Positions 36,115 to 44,890 of a stretch of 64,000 nt of DNA are shown piece by piece. Within the stretch, counting starts at the first letter, position 1, and each line of letters opens with the position of its first letter. Both the position numbers and the translations under genes were made by a program. The notes under the pieces were generated by a model. It had not been told where the DNA came from and made no database searches. It was given only the letters and a program-made list of their open reading frames with translations. The stretch is taken from NCBI GenBank assembly GCA_040905145.1, contig JBBDSC010000197.1, positions 1 through 64,000 of the forward strand. Reading direction: 5' to 3'. This stretch comes from DATGMS01 sp040905145. Its GTDB lineage: Bacteria > Bacteroidota > Bacteroidia > Cytophagales > Cyclobacteriaceae.

Positions 36115-36450
36115 TTATCTTGCCGCACAATGAACACATTGCGTACTTTCAGGCATATAGAGTAATCTGTTGATATTAATATGATTACCACAACGGCTGC
36201 ATTTACCAAATTGGGAAGTATAAATTTTTGCCAGCCAATTATGTAGGGCTCTTAGTTTGGATTCATTTTGTACCAGTTGGGCCTCATTTACGGATTTATT
36301 GTTGATGTAGTCCATTCGGCTGATCCGTCCTATGGCATTGTCAAGGCCAAGTGGCTTGGTCATGTCTTTCAGGTTTTTGATTTCCTCATGCAGTTCCTCT
36401 ATTTTTTTTTCAATAGCTGCTTTTACCTGGATTTTTTCTTCTTCGGTCAT
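36115..36450 (-). CDS. DksA/TraR-type C4 zinc-finger protein
   Basis: 111 residues. A long N-terminal helical part (ambient helix EEEKIQVKAAIEKKIEELHE) with LGLDNAIGRISRMDYINN precedes a zinc ribbon with CSRCG (about 84) and CVHCAAR at the end, four cysteines as in DksA/TraR. These proteins insert into the RNA polymerase secondary channel; this short one lacks a clear DxxDxA tip. It overlaps the methyltransferase gene by 4 bp, so they are coupled. Confidence 0.82.
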   Translation of the reverse strand: MTEEEKIQVKAAIEKKIEELHEEIKNLKDMTKPLGLDNAIGRISRMDYINNKSVNEAQLVQNESKLRALHNWLAKIYTSQFGKCSRCGNHININRLLYMPESTQCVHCAAR

Positions 36451-37130
36451 ATGGTCTGGATAGCGTTTTTTTTAAATATAAATACCCTATGATGATCTGT
36501 ATGTATCATTTCCCAAGAAAATTCCCGGGCAATCCATTCAAAGGTTTTTTGGTGGAAGAAAATCACATGGGTATAATCTTTTATATAATACCAGTTTTTG
36601 AACCTTTCAGCTGAACCAAAGGTTTCGGTCATAATGCCTATCATTCCCTTAGGCTTGAGGAGCCTGTCCATTTTTTCTATTTCTTTGAATGGGTAGTGAA
36701 AATGTTCAAAACATTCTGTAGCAAACAGAAAATCATATTTTTTTTTAAAAGGAATTGGAAAATAAATGGGGTCATAATCCTCACATCCAATCCCTTTTCT
36801 GTCCAATAAATAGGAAATGGCCGGACCCGGTCCACAGCCATAATCCAAGCCCTTCATGTTTTTATTAAGGTAAGGCAACATAGGTCTTACTGCCCTGTTT
36901 AAGAAATCAAGATATCCCAAATACCCGGGTCCGTTTTGATGGGTGTCATATAGAGCCTTTTCGTCCTGGAGATCTGGCAAATGTTCTGGGGCAACCTGTA
37001 TCAGATAGCAGTTGCTACATTGGTAAAAAGACCTTTGATCAGCCTTTACCCCCTGAATATACCAGGATCCTGATTGACATAATTTGCAGGTCACCTTTTC
37101 CAGATCCATTTGGCCTTTTCCTATAATCAA
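36447..37130 (-). CDS. Class I SAM methyltransferase with N-terminal zinc ribbon
   Basis: 227 residues if started at MIIGKGQ; ATG 37109 (MDLEKVTC) is equally possible. CKLC and CSNC pairs form an N-terminal zinc ribbon. The Rossmann domain has LDYGCGPGPAISYLL (motif I), FATECFEHFHYPFKEIEKM and LLKPKGMIGIMTE. Such fused ribbons occur in methyltransferases acting on RNA, proteins or lipids; no target can be named. It is coupled to the DksA-like gene downstream. Confidence 0.83.
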   Translation of the reverse strand: MIIGKGQMDLEKVTCKLCQSGSWYIQGVKADQRSFYQCSNCYLIQVAPEHLPDLQDEKALYDTHQNGPGYLGYLDFLNRAVRPMLPYLNKNMKGLDYGCGPGPAISYLLDRKGIGCEDYDPIYFPIPFKKKYDFLFATECFEHFHYPFKEIEKMDRLLKPKGMIGIMTETFGSAERFKNWYYIKDYTHVIFFHQKTFEWIAREFSWEMIHTDHHRVFIFKKNAIQTI

Positions 37131-37181
37131 AATACGATCGGTTTAAGTTCGATATGTACCGGGCGGTTGTTTTATAAATCC

Positions 37182-37634
37182 TCAAGGATTTCGTAAATAT
37201 GATTCATTATAAAGATTTTCCGGTACAGTTGATTCCATGGATTTAAAATGCAGTTTTCTAATCGGCTTGTATTCTCCTGGATATGTTTTTTTGATCATCA
37301 CTATTTGCCATAAATTATTTTTTCTCATTCTAAAAGAAGCGGCACAGGAGCTTAAATAATATATCCACATCCGATAGAATTTTTCACTGTAATTATTTTT
37401 TAGCTCAGGCCAGGATGCTTTAAATCTTTTAAGCCACTCCATCAGGGTATAATCGTAGTGAAGACCAAAATTATGTAAATCTTCCATGATAAAATAAGGC
37501 TCCATGGCTTTTCCCAACTGAGAAATCGACGGGATCAAACTGTTGGAAAAAATGTACCGGTCAATCCATGGATCAGTGCAAAAATTACTTTCATTGCTTC
37601 CTATGGTATGTATCAGGGATATACGGTCTTCTTT
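37182..37634 (-). pseudogene. cfa: C-terminal remnant of cyclopropane-fatty-acyl-phospholipid synthase
   Basis: About 150 codons in frame, without a start, carry CFA synthase C-terminal features: SLIHTIGSNES, DPWIDRYIFSNSLIPS, DLHNFGLHYDYTLMEWL and YYLSSCAASFRMRKNNLWQI. A TAA (37637-37635) lies upstream, and a further piece of the gene (AAHHLLK) appears in another frame beyond it, so the gene is frameshifted at a poly-A tract and truncated. The N-terminal two thirds, with the SAM-binding motif, are gone. Confidence 0.75.
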
Positions 37635-37788
37635 TTAAAAGATGATGGGCAGCCCTCATATTTCTTCTTTTTGGTACATGGTGAGATGGTGTTGGCTCGG
37701 CCTACATCAACTTAAACTGAGAGAATAAAAAAACGGACAGTTAAAAACTATCCGGTTTTGTCTGTGCTAATAGGTTTGATATAAGTTT

Positions 37789-38047
37789 TCATTCGGATCT
37801 ACAAACGTTGATTTCGTGTTCGGGCATAAAAGAGAATATAATCCTTTTTTGGTAAGCAAATCCCATCACGGAAGTAGCCACGGATATGCCCGCTTCTCGA
37901 GTTCCATAAAATCGGAAGTGGCAGTCTTTTTAAATTTATTGCTTTTTACAGCGCCGACGGTTCCCTCCCAAGCAACATAAATTTTTCATTTAGTGTTGTT
38001 TTTCCTGCATCTGGGTGACTGATAACCACAAAGGTTTTTCTTTGCAT
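37789..38047 (-). pseudogene. prfC: Fragment of peptide chain release factor 3
   Basis: Reading leftward from ATG 38047, MQRKTFVVISHPDAGKTTLN is the G1 region of RF3 (the SHPDAGKTT form is RF3-specific). A frameshift near 37980 leads to GAVKSNKFKKTATSDFMELE, and a second shift leads to GISVATSVMGFAYQ, the effector loop region. Only about the first 85 codons remain, in three frames, ending MPEHEINVCRSE at TGA. It is therefore a degraded copy; whether an intact prfC exists elsewhere is unknown. Confidence 0.78.
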
Positions 38048-38631
38048 CAAATTCAATTCCCTCCGAGAGGTGTTAAAATCCACAAATTATTAAATATAGA
38101 GGATTACCGGAAAGCTGAAGTTGAAAAAAAAGCGTCCGGCACGCCGATCAAATGAAAGACTCATTTATTTTACGTTCTGCGAAACTACAAAAAAATATTT
38201 AAAAATGAAATACAAATAGTTCTTTAGGCATTTAAATAGGTGAGGTCAACAGCAAAACCAATCATCTATTACGAAAAATTGTACATTTTGTGGAATTTTA
38301 TAGTAAATAGTAAAAATATGGAGTTATTTAGTTAAGGAATGATAATAATACATTTAATTTTTTATCATTTAGCCAATGATTAAATGATTGGGAACCAATA
38401 ATTTGGTATAAACTAAGGATTGAAATGATCCATTAAAAAAAATGATTTGGAGAAATATTATTTTGTTTTTACAAAAAATATTACCTTTGCAATGCATTAT
38501 GAAAAATTTATCTCTACTTAGATCCACGCCTACTCCACCTTGATCCAAGGTTGTTTCTGCCTGCACTTTATTTATTGACGCTTATACCGTCTTTAAGAGC
38601 ATCATCATATTATTTATTATCTAAATTAAGC
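38048..38631. other. AT-rich intergenic region
   Basis: About 580 bp. It is very AT-rich with no gene. A TTG-started stretch from 38551 is in frame with the transporter but is probably leader. The transporter promoter is annotated separately at 38462-38489. Confidence 0.4.
38462..38489 (+). promoter_or_regulatory. Probable promoter of the SulP transporter
   Basis: TTTG (38462-38465) is followed after 16 nt by TACCTTTG (38482-38489), a very good match to TAnnTTTG; the spacer is a little short of the usual 19-21. It leaves a leader of about 140 nt before ATG 38632. Confidence 0.5.
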
Positions 38632-40170
38632 ATGACACAAATGTTTTACAGACTATTTCGTCCTACGCAATATAATCTGAAGGATGAAGTACTATCAGGC
38701 CTTACGGTTTCTTTGGCCCTTGTACCGGAAGCGGTGGCCTTTTCTTTAATAGCAGGCGTAAGTCCCTTGGTCGGGCTTTATACGTCTTTTATTATCGGAT
38801 TGATCACCTCTATTATGGGGGGACGTCCAGGAATGATATCGGGGGCTACGGGTGCCATAGCGGTCATTATAATAGCATTGGTTGCCCAGCATGGGGTGGA
38901 ATATCTATTTGCCGCCGCTGTTTTAATGGGGCTGATCCAGATCCTGGTGGGGGTGCTCAAACTGGGTAAATTAATCAGACTTGTACCGCATCCGGTGATA
39001 TTCGGTTTTGTGAACGGACTGGCGATCATCATTTTTACCTCTCAGTTTGGCCAATTTAAAGTGGTAGGTCCAGGGGGCATTACAGAATGGATGAGTGGTA
39101 ACGCTCTTTATATCATGTTAGGATTGGTGCTCCTTACCATGGTGATCATCAAATACTTACCCAAGCTGACCAAAGCAGTGCCATCTTCTTTGGCGGCCAT
39201 TCTGGTGATTTCACTGATTGTGATTTTTGTAGGCATTGATACTAGGACAGTAGGGGATATTGCGTCCATAAAAGGGGGACTGCCCTCTTTTCATATACCT
39301 ATGATTCCGTTGAACTGGGAAACTTTCATGATCATTTTGCCTTATTCGGCTATCATGGCAGGTGTTGGGTTGATCGAATCCTTGTTGTCATTGACTTTAA
39401 TAGATGAAATAACTGAGACCAGAGGACATGGGAACAAAGAATGTGTGGCCCAAGGAGTAGCCAATTTAACTACAGGATTTTTCGGAGGTATGGGAGGCTG
39501 TGCGATGCTTGGCCAGAGTTTGATCAACGTGAATGCAGGGGGTAGGACCAGGATTTCCAGTTCGGTAGCGGCTATAGTGTTGCTGCTCTTTATCTTGTTT
39601 TTCTCCACTTATATTGAAATGGTCCCTATGGCAGCGTTGGTAGGGCTGATGTTTATGGTGGCCATCGGTACATTCGAATGGGCTTCACTGAAAGTATTCG
39701 GGAAAGTCCCTGTTTCTGATATGTTCGTCATGGTGCTGGTTATCTTGATAACCGTGATATTGCATAACTTGGCACTGGCCGTATTGGTGGGTGTTATCGT
39801 TGCGGCATTGGTTTATTCATGGGAAAATTCAAAAAGAATCCGGGCAAGGAAAAGAATTGATGAGAATGGCGTGAAGCATTATGAGATGTATGGTCCTTTA
39901 TTCTTTGCCTCAGCCACAAATTTCGGGGAAAAATTTGACCCTGTCAATGACCCTGATGAAATCATCATAGATTTCAGAGAGAGTAGAATTGTCGACCATT
40001 CCGGAATAGAGGCCATCCATAAGGTGACAGAACGATATCATAAGTTGGGCAAGACAGTTTATATCCGTCATTTAACTACCAGCAGTAAGACCCTACTGAA
40101 TAATGCCGAAAAAATCATCAATGTAAATTTTACGGAGGATGATCCAAGTTATAAAATCGTGTTTGATTGA
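38632..40170 (+). CDS. SulP family anion transporter with STAS domain
   Basis: 512 residues from MTQMFYRLFRPTQYNLKDEV. SulP hallmarks are GLTVSLALVPEAVAFSLIAG, GLYTSFIIGLITSIMGGRPG, SGATGAIAVIIIALV and LIESLLSLTLIDEITET. It has about 12 membrane helices, then a C-terminal STAS domain (IIIDFRESRIVDHSGIEAI). It imports sulfate, bicarbonate or another anion; which one is not clear from sequence. The TTG at 38551 is a less likely start. It is followed by a good terminator. Confidence 0.92.
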   Translation: MTQMFYRLFRPTQYNLKDEVLSGLTVSLALVPEAVAFSLIAGVSPLVGLYTSFIIGLITSIMGGRPGMISGATGAIAVIIIALVAQHGVEYLFAAAVLMGLIQILVGVLKLGKLIRLVPHPVIFGFVNGLAIIIFTSQFGQFKVVGPGGITEWMSGNALYIMLGLVLLTMVIIKYLPKLTKAVPSSLAAILVISLIVIFVGIDTRTVGDIASIKGGLPSFHIPMIPLNWETFMIILPYSAIMAGVGLIESLLSLTLIDEITETRGHGNKECVAQGVANLTTGFFGGMGGCAMLGQSLINVNAGGRTRISSSVAAIVLLLFILFFSTYIEMVPMAALVGLMFMVAIGTFEWASLKVFGKVPVSDMFVMVLVILITVILHNLALAVLVGVIVAALVYSWENSKRIRARKRIDENGVKHYEMYGPLFFASATNFGEKFDPVNDPDEIIIDFRESRIVDHSGIEAIHKVTERYHKLGKTVYIRHLTTSSKTLLNNAEKIINVNFTEDDPSYKIVFD

Positions 40171-40182
40171 TGATCTACAAAG

Positions 40183-40208
40183 GCAGGATAGAAATATCCT
40201 GCTTTTTT
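40183..40208 (+). terminator. Terminator after the SulP gene
   Basis: GCAGGATA pairs with TATCCTGC around GAAA, followed by T6. Confidence 0.85.
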
Positions 40209-40393
40209 CTTCCCCTTCACTGATAAATGTTCTGCTTATTGTTGGAGTAATCTGCAAAACCTTTTTAAGATCACATTGATTTTCTCCACATAATACCTTT
40301 CACTTCTATTTTTTCTTTAAGCTTAAGTTTTTAAATTATGCCGCATTAACAGCACGTGGAAAATAATAAGGCATAGAATAACGCAACCACTTT

Positions 40394-41818
40394 ATGAACA
40401 AGGACCCTAAAAGCAAAAGAGAAGTTTCCCGAAGGGATTTTATCAAAGCCTCCGCCTTATCTGCCGCTGGTTTTATGATTGTACCCAGACATGTGCTGGG
40501 CGGGCAGGGATTTGTTTCCCCTAGTGATAAGGTAAATATCGGCATTGTGGGTGCCGGTGGGAAAGGCAGACAAAATACGGCCAATCTTTTGGAATTGGAT
40601 AACGTGCAGGTAACAGCGATTGCTGATCCGGCCGACTATTGGAATCTGGCCGGATTTTATTATAGATCAGAAGCTGGTCGTGGTCCGGTAAAAAAGATGG
40701 TAGAGGAGCATTTTCAGAAACAAACACCTGGTTTCAAATTAAACGAATACATTGATTTCCGGCACATGATGGAAAAGGAAAAGGGCCTCGATGCCATCGT
40801 TTGCTCTACCCCTGACCATACCCATGCCTACATCTCCTTATTGGCCATGCGTGCAGGCAAGCATGTATATTGCGAGAAGCCATTGACCCATAATATTTGG
40901 GAGGCAAGACTGCTGAAAAAAGTAGCCAATGAGACAGGCCTGGCCACGCAGATGGGAAATCAGGGGCATAGTACCGATGGAATCCGGGAAACGGTGGAAT
41001 ATCTCCGTGACGGGGCTATAGGCAAAGTAGGGGAGGCACATGCCTGGGTTCCGGCAACGAGGTGGATCCCTGGGTTACAAGGTCTCCCACGGGGATCCTC
41101 CCCATTGCCCAAAGGATTCAAGGATTGGGATCTTTGGCTGGGACCTGCAGCTTACCGTCCTTATCATGAAGCTTACTCCCCGGTGACCTGGAGGGATTTT
41201 TGGGATTTCGGCTGTGGTGCATTGGGTGACTTTGGAGCACACGATTTGGATGCTGCTACCTGGGCCTTAAATTTATCTGCTCCGGAAAGTGTTCATCTGT
41301 ATCCGGCAGGCTATAGTGATGCTGACATTGCGCCTTATGGAGAAATTGGCTATTACGAATTTAAGGAGCAGGGGAAACAGGCACCTCTCAAACTCACCTG
41401 GTATTCTGGTGGTCTTCGTCCCCCAATCCATGAGATTCTTCCGTCCGATTTTCAATGGCCAGCCCGGGGATCAATGTTTATAGGAGAGAAGGGCATTATG
41501 TTAAATGATGGTGGTGAGCGGAGGCCACAAATCTTCCCTGAAAGTCTTAGAAACTCCTATACGGCCCCAGAACCTATCCTTGCCCGCTCCAATGGCCATT
41601 ACCGGGATTGGATAGATGCCATAAAAGGCGGGCCTGCTGCAAGTTCTAATTTCGATTATGGTGCGGAATTGACGGAGATCACCCTTCTTGGGGTGCTTTC
41701 TTTAAGGCTTGGTGGCCAGAAAATCCATTGGGATGCCAAAAATATGAAAGCAAAAGGACTTCCTGAAGCAGACGCTTTTATCAAAGAACCGGTTAGAGAA
41801 GGCTGGGAAATGGCTTAA
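40394..41818 (+). CDS. Tat-exported Gfo/Idh/MocA family oxidoreductase
   Basis: 474 residues. The Tat signal SRRDFIKASALSAAGFM is followed by the Rossmann motif VNIGIVGAGGKGRQNT. Substrate-site features include STPDHTHAYISLLAMRAGKH, CEKPLTHNIWEA (with the catalytic-type lysine), GNQGHSTDGIRETVEYL and GDFGAHDLDAATWAL. Such exported members act on sugars, often with a bound NAD(P). A gene for a GH13 enzyme is next, 162 bp away, so a carbohydrate role is plausible. Confidence 0.9.
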   Translation: MNKDPKSKREVSRRDFIKASALSAAGFMIVPRHVLGGQGFVSPSDKVNIGIVGAGGKGRQNTANLLELDNVQVTAIADPADYWNLAGFYYRSEAGRGPVKKMVEEHFQKQTPGFKLNEYIDFRHMMEKEKGLDAIVCSTPDHTHAYISLLAMRAGKHVYCEKPLTHNIWEARLLKKVANETGLATQMGNQGHSTDGIRETVEYLRDGAIGKVGEAHAWVPATRWIPGLQGLPRGSSPLPKGFKDWDLWLGPAAYRPYHEAYSPVTWRDFWDFGCGALGDFGAHDLDAATWALNLSAPESVHLYPAGYSDADIAPYGEIGYYEFKEQGKQAPLKLTWYSGGLRPPIHEILPSDFQWPARGSMFIGEKGIMLNDGGERRPQIFPESLRNSYTAPEPILARSNGHYRDWIDAIKGGPAASSNFDYGAELTEITLLGVLSLRLGGQKIHWDAKNMKAKGLPEADAFIKEPVREGWEMA

Positions 41819-41851
41819 GGCACTAATTTTCTTGGATCAGCGAAATGAAAT

Positions 41852-41913
41852 AGTCGAATTGTTGGACTGTCGAATTGTAGGATTGGTAGTTAACTTTCAA
41901 TTCATCAGTTCGA
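41852..41913. repeat. Short repeats with TCGAATTG core
   Basis: AGTCGAATTGTTGGACT (41852-41868) is followed directly by TGTCGAATTGTAGGATT (41869-41885), 17-bp units differing at three places. An inverted copy containing CAGTTCGACA follows at about 41907. They lie in the spacer between the oxidoreductase and the GH13 gene. Confidence 0.5.
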
Positions 41914-41980
41914 CAATAATACAGGTCGTCAGAGACACATAAAACAGGTTATCAACGAATATAAATCCCAGGGCCGGGGG

Positions 41981-43837
41981 ATGGAAGGGTTATGGAGATC
42001 AACAGAAAAATATAAAGAGGCAGCAGTAGTGGTAGAACATAAAATCAGGAAGAGAAAATCAGAACAAAAAATAATTATTTATCAGGTTTTTACCCGGCTT
42101 TTTGGCAACACCAGTACCACCAATAAACCTTGGGGAACCATTGAGGAAAATGGCGTAGGTAAATTCCATGATTTTACTGATAAGGCTCTTCAGGAAATAC
42201 GGGCCCTTGGCATCACCCATATTTGGTATACGGGTGTTCCACATCATGCCCTTATCAATGACTATACAACCTATGGTATTTCGCCCGATGACCCGGACGT
42301 GGTCAAGGGGCGGGCAGGTTCACCCTATGCCGTCAAGGATTATTATGATGTAAATCCAGACCTGGCGACAGATCCAGGCAATAGATTGGGAGAATTTAAG
42401 AACCTGATCGACCGTACGCATAAAAATGGGATGAAGGTTCTGATCGATATTGTACCCAACCATATTGCCCGCCGCTATGAAGGTCAAAATAATCCGGAAG
42501 GAGTGGAGGATTTTGGCGTCAGGGATGATTCTTCGGTCACTTACAGAAGGGATAACAATTATTACTATAATCCAGGGGAAAACTTTCAGGTACCGGTTTC
42601 CGAAAATGGTTACCAACCGCTCGGCGGTGAGCTCCACCCATTGGCAGACGGGAAATTTGAAGAGAACCCTGCCAAATGGACCGGCAATGGTTCCCGTCTA
42701 TCCCAACCTCATTTCAATGATTGGTATGAAACGGTAAAAATCAACTATGGGATAGCACCCGATGGAGGCAAAGACTTTCCCCTTTTACCAGCCGGTTTTG
42801 ATCAGGAAAATCATAGGGTGCATTTTAATTTTTGGCAAGGTCAGGAGGTACCTGATTCATGGGTGAAATTCCGTGACATTGCCCAGTATTGGATGGAAAT
42901 GGGAGTAGATGGCTTCCGCTATGATATGGCCGAAATGATACCGGTAGAGTTCTGGAGCTACTTGAACTCCGCCATTAAAATGCGGTATCCAAATGCTTTT
43001 CTTTTGGCTGAAGTTTACAATCCGGATTTGTACCGGGAATACCTGTACTTGGGAAAACTGGATTACCTCTATGATAAAGTAGGCTTATACGATACGCTCA
43101 AGCTGATCATGCAGGGACATTTAGAGGCGGACCATCTCGTTCTCCGGTTGAACGAACTCCAGGATATAAAGCATTCCATGTTGCACTTTCTTGAAAATCA
43201 CGATGAGCAACGTATTGCCAGTCCGGAATTCGCAGGGAATGCGGCCAAAGGCAAACCGGCCATGGTGGTTTCAGCAACCGTCAGCACTTCTCCAACCATG
43301 ATCTATTTTGGACAGGAAGTGGGGGAGCCAGCCGCAGATAAAGCCGGTTTTGGTTCTCCTTCACGTACCTCTATTTTTGATTATATCGGGGTGCCCCATC
43401 ACCAACGATGGGTGAACAATAAGCACTTTGATGGGGGGCAACTTTCGGAGGAAGAAAGGTCCTTACGTGGCTTTTACAAAAAACTACTCAATTTTACCCT
43501 GAACAATCCGGCCATGATGGGCAACTTTCAAGAAATCCACAGCCATAACAGACAGTTCACTCCAGGGTATGATCCCCGTATTTTTTCTTTTTTACGCTGG
43601 TCCACCCATCAGAAGCTGCTAATTTTGGTAAATCTCAGTGAGGAAAATATTCTTGAATTCGAACTCAGGATTCCTCCGGCTTCTATTCAAGAATGGGGGT
43701 TGGATAATGGAAATTACCTACTCACCGATCAACTAGATCAAGAGAATGTTTCCCAATTAAACATTCAGGAGGGAGAAGGCAGAATCAATGTCGAAATAGG
43801 TCCTTTAGGGTCATTTATTTATGAGCTTTCATCTTAA
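41981..43837 (+). CDS. GH13 alpha-amylase family enzyme, cytoplasmic
   Basis: 618 residues without a signal peptide. The (beta/alpha)8 barrel has VLIDIVPNH (region I), GFRYDMAE (nucleophile D315), LLAEVY (acid/base E344) and LENHDEQR (third acid D408), so catalysis is intact. An N-terminal extension of about 30 residues precedes IIIYQVFTRLFGN. The C-terminal domain is a beta-sandwich (LLILVNLSEENILEFELRI). It probably hydrolyses alpha-glucans or maltodextrins inside the cell. ATG 41981 is the upstream start; others nearby are possible. Confidence 0.9.
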   Translation: MEGLWRSTEKYKEAAVVVEHKIRKRKSEQKIIIYQVFTRLFGNTSTTNKPWGTIEENGVGKFHDFTDKALQEIRALGITHIWYTGVPHHALINDYTTYGISPDDPDVVKGRAGSPYAVKDYYDVNPDLATDPGNRLGEFKNLIDRTHKNGMKVLIDIVPNHIARRYEGQNNPEGVEDFGVRDDSSVTYRRDNNYYYNPGENFQVPVSENGYQPLGGELHPLADGKFEENPAKWTGNGSRLSQPHFNDWYETVKINYGIAPDGGKDFPLLPAGFDQENHRVHFNFWQGQEVPDSWVKFRDIAQYWMEMGVDGFRYDMAEMIPVEFWSYLNSAIKMRYPNAFLLAEVYNPDLYREYLYLGKLDYLYDKVGLYDTLKLIMQGHLEADHLVLRLNELQDIKHSMLHFLENHDEQRIASPEFAGNAAKGKPAMVVSATVSTSPTMIYFGQEVGEPAADKAGFGSPSRTSIFDYIGVPHHQRWVNNKHFDGGQLSEEERSLRGFYKKLLNFTLNNPAMMGNFQEIHSHNRQFTPGYDPRIFSFLRWSTHQKLLILVNLSEENILEFELRIPPASIQEWGLDNGNYLLTDQLDQENVSQLNIQEGEGRINVEIGPLGSFIYELSS

Positions 43838-43852
43838 AATCCCTTCGTGAAT

Positions 43853-44152
43853 TTAAGCAGATTCATATCTCTTTAACTCAATAGGGTGATTTTCAAAATC
43901 CTTTTCTGCTTCCCTCAATTCATAGCTTGTTTGTAACCTTACCCATATATCAGGACTGCCACCAAAAACCCTAGCTATTCTTATGGCCATATTTGGAGTT
44001 ATAGCAGCCTTTCCGTTCAAAATATTAGACAACGTAGGGCGTGTGATTTTTAACAATTCAGAAGCCCTCAAAATGGTTAAGTCATTAGCTTTTACGACTT
44101 CCTCTCTCAATATTTCACCTGGATGGGTGTTGTGTTTAATACCTCTATTCAT
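43853..44152 (-). CDS. higA: HigA-type antitoxin
   Basis: 99 residues from MNRGIKHNTHPGEILREE; longer starts run into the toxin gene. The HTH_3 (XRE) domain has ILRASELLKITRPTLSNILN and MAIRIARVFGGSPDIWVRLQ, the standard HigA arrangement. It binds HigB and represses its own promoter. It lies 7 bp after the toxin gene, toxin first, as is usual for higBA. Confidence 0.9.
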   Translation of the reverse strand: MNRGIKHNTHPGEILREEVVKANDLTILRASELLKITRPTLSNILNGKAAITPNMAIRIARVFGGSPDIWVRLQTSYELREAEKDFENHPIELKRYESA

Positions 44153-44159
44153 TTTTTCA

Positions 44160-44444
44160 TTAATGTGTATCCAATAAATCAATTTCATAAGCATTACCAT
44201 TCTCAAACTTGAATATGATGCGCCAGTTTCCTGTTACACCCAAACTCCAAAAACCTTTCAATGTACCCTTGAGGGGATGTATTCTTAAATTCTTAAACGG
44301 TTCAAAATCTTGAGGGACAATACTAACATCATTTAGCAAGTCCAGTATAATTCTAATTTTTTTAACCATACTGGAAGGTAATTTACTTTCATCTCCCTTT
44401 GTCCAGTAATTTTTCAGCCCTTTATGGGTAATTGATTTTATCAT
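44160..44444 (-). CDS. higB: HigB-type toxin, RelE/ParE superfamily
   Basis: 94 residues. MIKSITHKGLKNYWTKGDE, the LNDVSIVPQDFEPFKNLRIH segment, LKGTLKGFWSLGVTGNWRII and EIDLLDTH form the small RelE-type fold. HigB is a ribosome-dependent mRNA endonuclease. Basic residues expected in the active site are present in LKGFW and NWRIIF. The promoter is at 44460-44490. Confidence 0.9.
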   Translation of the reverse strand: MIKSITHKGLKNYWTKGDESKLPSSMVKKIRIILDLLNDVSIVPQDFEPFKNLRIHPLKGTLKGFWSLGVTGNWRIIFKFENGNAYEIDLLDTH

Positions 44445-44459
44445 TGTTTTAGTATCATG

Positions 44460-44490
44460 TAAAGTTACGCATTACAAATAAGAAAACAAA
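44460..44490 (-). promoter_or_regulatory. Promoter of higBA
   Basis: On the minus strand TTTG (44490-44487), 19 nt, then TAACTTTA (44467-44460), one base off the consensus. It is 16 nt upstream of the higB start, so the leader is very short; HigA autorepression sites are expected here. Confidence 0.5.
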
Positions 44491-44539
44491 CCTACTGCGA
44501 AACTTTAGTTATTATTATTTGGAACTCTAAAATTAAAAT

Positions 44540-44783
44540 ATGAAGGAAAATAAGATTAACCACTTTAAATATATCAAAGGGTATATATGTCATTTTTCTG
44601 TTCCTGCTGTACGGCTGTGAAATCAAGAGTCAATTATCAAGGTGTGATTTGCCAGAGGAATTTAGAACCGAAGGAATAGGGGTCATTGGAAGTGGTGAAT
44701 TGAAAGAAGCTTGTGATGAATTAAAAATTGTTTTTGCTGCCCAGGAAAATTATTATCTACACATAGAAGATATTAGATATTAG
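44540..44783 (+). pseudogene. Possible frameshifted small lipoprotein
   Basis: ATG 44540 opens MKENKINHFKYIKG, then coding shifts to a frame with VIFLFLLYGCEIKSQ, a lipobox-like signal ending in cysteine, and EEFRTEGIGVIGSGELKEAC, to TAG 44781-44783. One shift near 44580 joins the two. No family recognised. A short ordinary lipoprotein damaged by one base is the best reading; chance ORFs cannot be excluded. Confidence 0.35.
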
Positions 44784-44890
44784 AACCAAAGCACCCTTGA
44801 TAGATGAGTTTTTACAGTAACTGAGTTTAATAAAAAATCCAGACTTTATTTTTGAAGTAAAATGAAGTAAAATTAAGATCCTACCGATAG

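Noticed and set aside
38551..38631. TTG 38551 as start of the SulP gene
   Set aside because: The extra 27 residues are not SulP-like, and ATG 38632 gives a normal N-terminus.
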